A stretch of DNA of 64,000 bases, taken from positions 372,001 through 436,000 of the forward strand of contig NZ_ATXG01000002.1 in the NCBI RefSeq assembly GCF_000421565.1, read 5' to 3'. The notes below the pieces were generated by a model, which made no database searches, was not told where the DNA came from, and saw only the letters and a program-made list of their open reading frames with translations. This DNA comes from Agromyces subbeticus DSM 16689. GTDB taxonomy: Bacteria > Actinomycetota > Actinomycetes > Actinomycetales > Microbacteriaceae. Below are positions 59,747 to 64,000 of this stretch, piece by piece. A program made the translations under genes and the position numbers. Positions within the stretch are counted from its first letter, which is position 1, and every line of letters starts with the position of its first letter.

Positions 59747-60868
59747 CTAGTACCAGTTGACATCCTCCGAGTGCGCCCAGGCACCGCACGGAGCCCCGTA
59801 GCGGTCGGCGATGTACGAGAGGCCCCATTCGATCTGGGTCGCGGCGTTCGTGCGCCAATCGGCACCGGCGGAGGCCATCTTGCTGCCGGGCAATGACTGC
59901 GGAATGCCATAGGCGCCGCTCGAGGCGTTGTAGGCGTCGGCACGCCAGCTCGACTCGCGGGTCCACAGCAGCACGAGGCACTGGTACTCGCCGTTGCCCC
60001 AGCCGTACCGTGCGACGGCTGCAGCGGCGTACGCCTTGGCACCAGCGGTGTCGACGACGACACCCGGCGGGGGAGCGCTGCCGATGCCGCCGCTCGCCTC
60101 TTCGGCGGCCCGCTGCCGTTCCGACTCTGCCTCCTTCAGCTGTTCGCCGGCCTGATGCCGCCGCTCGAGCTCGGCGGTGCTGTCGCGAAGGCTCGCGAGC
60201 TGGGCGTAGAGGGTGTCGACGACGGCGCGTTGTTCGGCGACGTCGGCCTCGGCGGCCGCATGTGCCGTCTCGGCGGCAGCGGCAGCATCGGCGGCTTCGA
60301 CGGCGAGCCGCTCACGTTCACGCTCGGCGACATCGGCCTGCGCTGCGAGCGCTTGCGATTGCGCCCGTGCGCTCTCGGCCTGTTCGGCGACTCCGCCGTA
60401 GAGCTCGGTGAGCTGCGCCGCTCGCGACAGCCCCTGCAGGAAGTCGGACGACGCGTCACCGGCCAGCAACAGGCGCAACGTGACATCCATGCCACCCGTG
60501 CGGGCGAGCACGGCGCCCACCCGCCCGAGCCGTTCGCCCGAGGCGACGGCCTCGGCCGCTGCGGCAGTCGACGCGGAGCCCAGCGTGTTCGCTCGCTGCT
60601 CGGCTCCGGCGTGCGCAGCCGCCGCTGCCGCGTTCACCGCCGCTGCCTCGACGGCCGCGTCGCCGAGCCGGGCCGACTCCGCTTCGAGCGCCGCGACGAG
60701 GTCGGTGATACGCACGGCCTCGGCCTCGCGGGTGGCGACGTCCTGCTTGGCTGCGGCAACCTCTTCCCAGCTCGGATAGTCCTCGGCGAGGGCGGGAGCG
60801 GCGGGCAGCGCGAGGGTGGCGACGAGCAGCGCCGCCGTGCCTGCCGCGAACCTCGATCTGCGCCGCAC
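59747..60868 (-). CDS. Secreted coiled-coil protein with lysozyme-like domain
   Basis: A 373-residue exported protein. The GTG at 60868 is preferred since AAGGGGG lies about 5 nt upstream and the product starts VRRRSRFAAG, a clean signal peptide cut after PALAEDY. Residues about 35-265 are Ala/Glu-rich heptad repeats, a long coiled coil. The last 90 residues resemble a transglycosylase/lysozyme-like fold (WTRESSWRADAYNASSGAYGIPQS, with a candidate catalytic Glu) and end SEDVNWY. Likely acts on the cell wall. Longer upstream open frames are not homologous. Confidence 0.88.
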   Translation of the reverse strand: MRRRSRFAAGTAALLVATLALPAAPALAEDYPSWEEVAAAKQDVATREAEAVRITDLVAALEAESARLGDAAVEAAAVNAAAAAAHAGAEQRANTLGSASTAAAAEAVASGERLGRVGAVLARTGGMDVTLRLLLAGDASSDFLQGLSRAAQLTELYGGVAEQAESARAQSQALAAQADVAERERERLAVEAADAAAAAETAHAAAEADVAEQRAVVDTLYAQLASLRDSTAELERRHQAGEQLKEAESERQRAAEEASGGIGSAPPPGVVVDTAGAKAYAAAAVARYGWGNGEYQCLVLLWTRESSWRADAYNASSGAYGIPQSLPGSKMASAGADWRTNAATQIEWGLSYIADRYGAPCGAWAHSEDVNWY

Positions 60869-60934
60869 GAACACCCCCTTCGAGGCGGCGAGTCTACCCA
60901 TGCGCTCGCCGAGCGGTGGTTCAGACACGCAACG

Positions 60935-60940
60935 TAGACT
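60935..60940 (+). promoter_or_regulatory. Leaderless-type promoter for the GH3 lipoprotein gene
   Basis: TAGACT, then 7 nt, then the ATG at 60948. Confidence 0.45.
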
Positions 60941-60947
60941 TCCCCGA

Positions 60948-62120
60948 ATGCGAACGAAGCGAACGGCGATCCTTCCGCTCGCCATCGCGGGGATCCTGCT
61001 CTCGGCGACAGCGTGCGCCGGCGCTGCGCCGGATGCCGCTCCGACACGCAGTGCCCACGAGACTCCGTCGCCGACACCGTCCCCGACCCCGATCGACCCG
61101 GTCGCCGCCTGGGTCGACGAGCGGATGTCGCAGCTCTCCATCGAGCAGAAGGCCGCCGCGCTGCTCATGCTGCACGCGCCGGGCACCGATCCGGCGCCGC
61201 TTCGGGCGTTCGCCGAGTCGGGAGTGTCGGGGCTCATCCTCATGGGCGACAACGTGCCGGGCGGCCCTGCCGAGCTCGCCGCGCTGACGGCGGCCGTGCA
61301 GGTCGACACCGAGGCGCCCCTGCTCATCGGCATCGATGAGGAGGGCGGCGAGGTGCAGCGACTCCCATGGGACGGCGCTGCGGCCGCCGACACCCTGCGC
61401 GCCGAGGCGCCTGCTGCGTCGCAGGCCGCGTTCGCCGCCCGGGCCGACATGCTCGCCGCGAGCGGCGTCAGCGTGAACTTCGGCATCGTCGCCGACGTCA
61501 CGGCAGATCCCGAGTCCTTCATCTTCGGGCGCGTGCTCGGCACCGATCCGGCGGCGGCAGCCGAGCGCGTCGCGGGCGCTGTGACAGGGGAGCGCGGCAT
61601 CGTGGCGAGCACGTTGAAGCACTATCCCGGCCACGGCGCCGCGCCGGGCGACTCCCATTCGAGCGTGCCGAGCGCGCCCCTCGGACTCGACGAGTGGCGA
61701 GCCGGGCCCGCCCTGCCGTTCCGGAGCGGCATCGATGCGGGCGCGGAGCTCGTGATGACCGGCCACCTGAGCTACCCGGCGGTCGACCCGGCCCCGGCCT
61801 CGCTCTCGCCCGAGTGGCACCGGATCCTGCGCGAGGAACTGGGTTTCGACGGCGTCGTCGTCACCGACGACATGTTGATGCTGCAGCACAACGGTCTCGC
61901 CGAGTACGCCGATCCCGGTGAGAATGCCGTGCGAGCCGTGGCTGCAGGAGCCGACCTGCTGCTCTACGTGCTGCCGGCCGACCCCTCGACGATGGGCATC
62001 TCCGTCGAGGGCCTCGTCGGCTCGATCGTCACCGCCGTGCAGTCGGGTCGCATCAGCGAAGCGCAGCTCGACGCCGCTGCAGTTCGAGTGCTGACGCTTC
62101 GCCGCGAACTCGCGAACTGA
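60948..62120 (+). CDS. Glycoside hydrolase family 3 lipoprotein (NagZ-like beta-N-acetylglucosaminidase)
   Basis: A 390-residue lipoprotein. The signal has a lipobox ending in Cys at about residue 23 (ILLSATAC), then a Pro/Thr/Ser linker. The NagZ-specific loop KHYPGHGAAPGDSHSSVP (about 223-240) carries the catalytic His-Asp dyad, and the nucleophile Asp lies in VVVTDDMLML. It probably removes GlcNAc from muropeptides outside the membrane, fitting the divergent lysozyme-like neighbour. A leaderless mRNA is likely. Confidence 0.92.
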   Translation: MRTKRTAILPLAIAGILLSATACAGAAPDAAPTRSAHETPSPTPSPTPIDPVAAWVDERMSQLSIEQKAAALLMLHAPGTDPAPLRAFAESGVSGLILMGDNVPGGPAELAALTAAVQVDTEAPLLIGIDEEGGEVQRLPWDGAAAADTLRAEAPAASQAAFAARADMLAASGVSVNFGIVADVTADPESFIFGRVLGTDPAAAAERVAGAVTGERGIVASTLKHYPGHGAAPGDSHSSVPSAPLGLDEWRAGPALPFRSGIDAGAELVMTGHLSYPAVDPAPASLSPEWHRILREELGFDGVVVTDDMLMLQHNGLAEYADPGENAVRAVAAGADLLLYVLPADPSTMGISVEGLVGSIVTAVQSGRISEAQLDAAAVRVLTLRRELAN

Positions 62121-62212
62121 TTTCCGACCTCGGGAATACTCCGCAGCTACATGCGTTTGCATACGTGTGGCCGAACGGCCACCACGATGACGAACACGGG
62201 AGACTGCCCAAT

Positions 62213-62776
62213 ATGACGACCACTGCCTCGACCATCGAGATCCCCGGATACCGCGCCGGGACCTGGAAGATCGACACCGCTCACAGCGAGGTCGGCTTCA
62301 GCATTCGCCACCTCATGATCAGCAAGGTCAAGGGCAAGTTCGAGCGCTTCGACGCCACCTTCGTGACGGGCGAGAACCCGCTCGACTCGAGCGTGACCGC
62401 GTCGGCCGAGGTCGCCTCGATCACCACCAACGAGCCCAGCCGCGACGCGCACCTGCGCACCGGTGACTTCTTCGAAGCTGAGACCCACCCGACCATCGAC
62501 TTCGTCTCGACCGGCGTGCGGGTCGAGAAGGGCGACTTCAAGGTCGACGGAGATCTCACGATCCGCGGCATCACGAAGCCCGTCACCTTCGACTTCGACT
62601 TCGGCGGCTTCGGCGGCGACCCCTACGGCAACTACAAGGGCGGCGCCACGGCCAAGGCCGTCGTGAACCGCGAGGACTTCGGCCTCATGTACAACGCCGC
62701 GCTCGAGACCGGCGGCGTGCTGCTCGGCGACCAGGTGACCATCACCCTCGAGCTGCAGGCCGCGCTCGAGCAGTAA
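62213..62776 (+). CDS. YceI family lipocalin-like protein
   Basis: A 187-residue protein with the YceI domain: GTWKIDTAHSEVGFSIRHLMISKVKG at the start, then ASITTNEPSRDAHLRTGDFFEAE and LTIRGITKPVTFDFDFGG. YceI proteins are barrel-shaped binders of isoprenoid-like lipids. No signal peptide, so it is cytosolic here. ATGC-GTTT-GCAT near 62150-62164 could be a regulator site. It ends at a bidirectional terminator. Confidence 0.93.
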   Translation: MTTTASTIEIPGYRAGTWKIDTAHSEVGFSIRHLMISKVKGKFERFDATFVTGENPLDSSVTASAEVASITTNEPSRDAHLRTGDFFEAETHPTIDFVSTGVRVEKGDFKVDGDLTIRGITKPVTFDFDFGGFGGDPYGNYKGGATAKAVVNREDFGLMYNAALETGGVLLGDQVTITLELQAALEQ

Positions 62777-62789
62777 TCACGAGTAGAGC

Positions 62790-62823
62790 GAAGGGCGGTC
62801 GTGCACACGCACGACCGCCCTTC
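62790..62823. terminator. Bidirectional terminator after yceI
   Basis: A perfect 15-bp stem (62790-62804 with 62809-62823) with an ACAC loop, between convergent genes. Confidence 0.9.
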
Positions 62824-62829
62824 TCCGAT

Positions 62830-63951
62830 TCACCTCGCCGCCGCGGTAATCTCGCCGAGGTTCTGACCCCAGAACCGCGCCCACTCCCGAAGTCGCGGCG
62901 TGAACCGCGCGGGGTCGAGTTCGCCATCGAAGCCATCGAGCGAGACGGATGTCGCGCGAGCGCGTTTCACCGGGCGCCAGAGACCGACTACCCGGCCATT
63001 CTGCACGAGCGTCGGCTGGAACACGCCGTTCGACCCCGGCACGACGCGGCGGGCGTGCGCCGGGTCGCACACCGGATCGCGATCGGCGTAGCCGAGGAAG
63101 TACTCGTCGAACGCAGCGAGCACGAACCGACCTGCCGCTCGCGGAGCCGGGGGAGCAGCGTCGGTCGAGCCGTGGCTCTCGTCGGACACGTCGGAGACGA
63201 CGAATCGCTCGTCGTCGAAGGGAGCGACCGCGTCGCCGGCGTCAGCGAGGGCTGCCCGGGCATCGGTGAGGGTCAGGCCGCTCCACCAGGCGAAGTCACG
63301 CACGGTCGCCGGACCGTGCCCGGCGACATACGAGATGAAGAGTTTCGCAAGCGTCTCATCGCGGCCGGGCGCCGCTGCGATGCGCGGCGACCACTCATCG
63401 AGCAGCACGAAGCGCTGCCCGCGGCCCTCGACCGGTCCGCCGCAGAGCACAGCGTCGAGCGCGAGCCACGCGATCAGGTGATACCCGCGCTGTCCGGTCG
63501 TCTCGACGCCGCCCGCCTGCCACGCGGCCTGCAGCTCGTCGCGCGAGAGCGACCGGCCGCCTTCGAGCTCTCGTTCGGCGATGCGTCTGGCCGCGGCGTA
63601 GATCTCGTCATCGAGCCCGAGCTCCCGGTGCCGAGTCGCCGACAGGCGCACGATACGCGGACCGGTGATCGCGAGGATGTCGCGCAGGGACTCGGCCGGC
63701 ACGAGGTGGAGGGTGCCGCGCATCGGCCAGGAGCGGAGCACGTCGCGCGACTCGATCGCCGCATCGACGTCGGCGGCGACCGAACCGGGTACTCGTGAGC
63801 CGACCACCCATTTCGATGCAGCGAAGTCTTGCGCCTGCACAGCCCCGAGGCGTCGTACCGCCGCAGCGATCGACGGCAGACCAGCGGCGAGACCGTGGGA
63901 CTCGAGTCGGGCAGCGCGAACGCGGGCGTCGCTGGCGAGTTTCGTCGGCAT
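62830..63951 (-). CDS. AlkZ/YcaQ-like winged-helix protein (HTH_42, DNA glycosylase superfamily)
   Basis: A 373-residue protein of the HTH_42 (PF06224) family. The conserved Gln-x-Gln pair, catalytic in the DNA glycosylases AlkZ and YcaQ that remove alkylated bases and unhook crosslinks, is Q39-A-Q41 in LGAVQAQDFAASKW. The other block SWPMRGTLHLVPAESL (about 75-90) and the C-terminal FDEYFLGYADRD and HARRVVPGSNGVFQPTLV segments are present. Activity is inferred. Single gene; a CAGACT hexamer is 6 nt before the ATG. Confidence 0.87.
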   Translation of the reverse strand: MPTKLASDARVRAARLESHGLAAGLPSIAAAVRRLGAVQAQDFAASKWVVGSRVPGSVAADVDAAIESRDVLRSWPMRGTLHLVPAESLRDILAITGPRIVRLSATRHRELGLDDEIYAAARRIAERELEGGRSLSRDELQAAWQAGGVETTGQRGYHLIAWLALDAVLCGGPVEGRGQRFVLLDEWSPRIAAAPGRDETLAKLFISYVAGHGPATVRDFAWWSGLTLTDARAALADAGDAVAPFDDERFVVSDVSDESHGSTDAAPPAPRAAGRFVLAAFDEYFLGYADRDPVCDPAHARRVVPGSNGVFQPTLVQNGRVVGLWRPVKRARATSVSLDGFDGELDPARFTPRLREWARFWGQNLGEITAAAR

Positions 63952-63957
63952 GCCCCG

Positions 63958-63963
63958 AGTCTG
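63958..63963 (-). promoter_or_regulatory. Leaderless-type promoter for the AlkZ-like gene
   Basis: On the minus strand CAGACT, then CGGGGC (6 nt), then ATG. First base deviates from TANNNT. Confidence 0.35.
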
Positions 63964-64000
63964 GCGGATGCCTGTGACATCCGCTCGCTCGCCCCGTGCG

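Overview
The window is a GC-rich, gene-dense stretch of an actinobacterial chromosome, most probably from the family Microbacteriaceae (Agromyces or a close relative; the genus is a guess). The lineage call rests on actinobacterial markers (WhiA, RbpA, OpcA), an IleRS gene behind an ultrashort-Stem-I T-box, an RNase E/G with a long charged N-terminal extension, and the orders uvrC-rapZ-whiA-gap-pgk-tpiA-secG and rplU-rpmA-obgE-proB-proA-nadD-rsfS. Nearly all of it is core genome. I see no prophage, insertion sequence, CRISPR array, rRNA or resistance island.

Layout. 1-7.4 kb (+): end of uvrC, rapZ, whiA, an Mn-type superoxide dismutase, lower glycolysis (gap, pgk, tpiA), secG and rbpA. 7.4-15.5 kb (-): a pentose-phosphate operon read tkt-tal-pgi-zwf-opcA-pgl, facing the glycolytic genes across a strong bidirectional terminator. 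15.5-18.5 kb: heme O synthase (ctaB), a hexapeptide-repeat protein and heme A synthase (ctaA), for aa3 oxidase cofactor supply. 18.5-22.8 kb (+): Fe-S assembly operon sufB-sufD-Rieske protein-sufC-sufT, without sufS/sufU. 22.8-29.2 kb: M3 peptidase, methyltransferase, GNAT acetyltransferase and valS. 29.2-34.9 kb: an oligopeptide-type ABC importer (lipoprotein, two permeases, fused double ATPase) divergent from a short GntR regulator, with nested palindromes between them. 34.9-40.7 kb (+): T-box leader, ileS, folC, a DUF4233 membrane protein and ndk. 40.8-44.6 kb: VKOR-type membrane protein, RNase E/G and a DUF4031 protein. 44.6-51.8 kb (+): rplU, rpmA, obgE, proB, proA, a small membrane protein, nadD, a disordered membrane-anchored protein, rsfS and tRNA-Ala(GGC). 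52-54.7 kb: a YdjM-type hydrolase, a deaminase, a glutathione-peroxidase homologue and a small membrane protein. 54.7-60.9 kb (-): secreted lysozyme-like protein, MpaB-family oxygenase and Lrp regulator, leading into E1alpha-E1beta-E2 of a branched-chain-type 2-oxoacid dehydrogenase. 60.9-64 kb: NagZ-like GH3 lipoprotein, YceI protein and an AlkZ-type (HTH_42) protein.

Themes. Operons are tight, with many 4-nt ATGA stop/start overlaps. About ten transcription units carry a -10-like hexamer exactly 6-7 nt before the start codon, the geometry of leaderless mRNAs. The most distinctive regulatory DNA is the ileS T-box, the GntR intergenic region, the hairpin-rich rne leader and a palindrome between lrp and the dehydrogenase genes. 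I found no clearly undescribed multi-gene system; the best leads are these regulatory elements, the Rieske protein inside the suf operon, the AlkZ-like protein and a recurrent GGATGCC/GGCATCC word.
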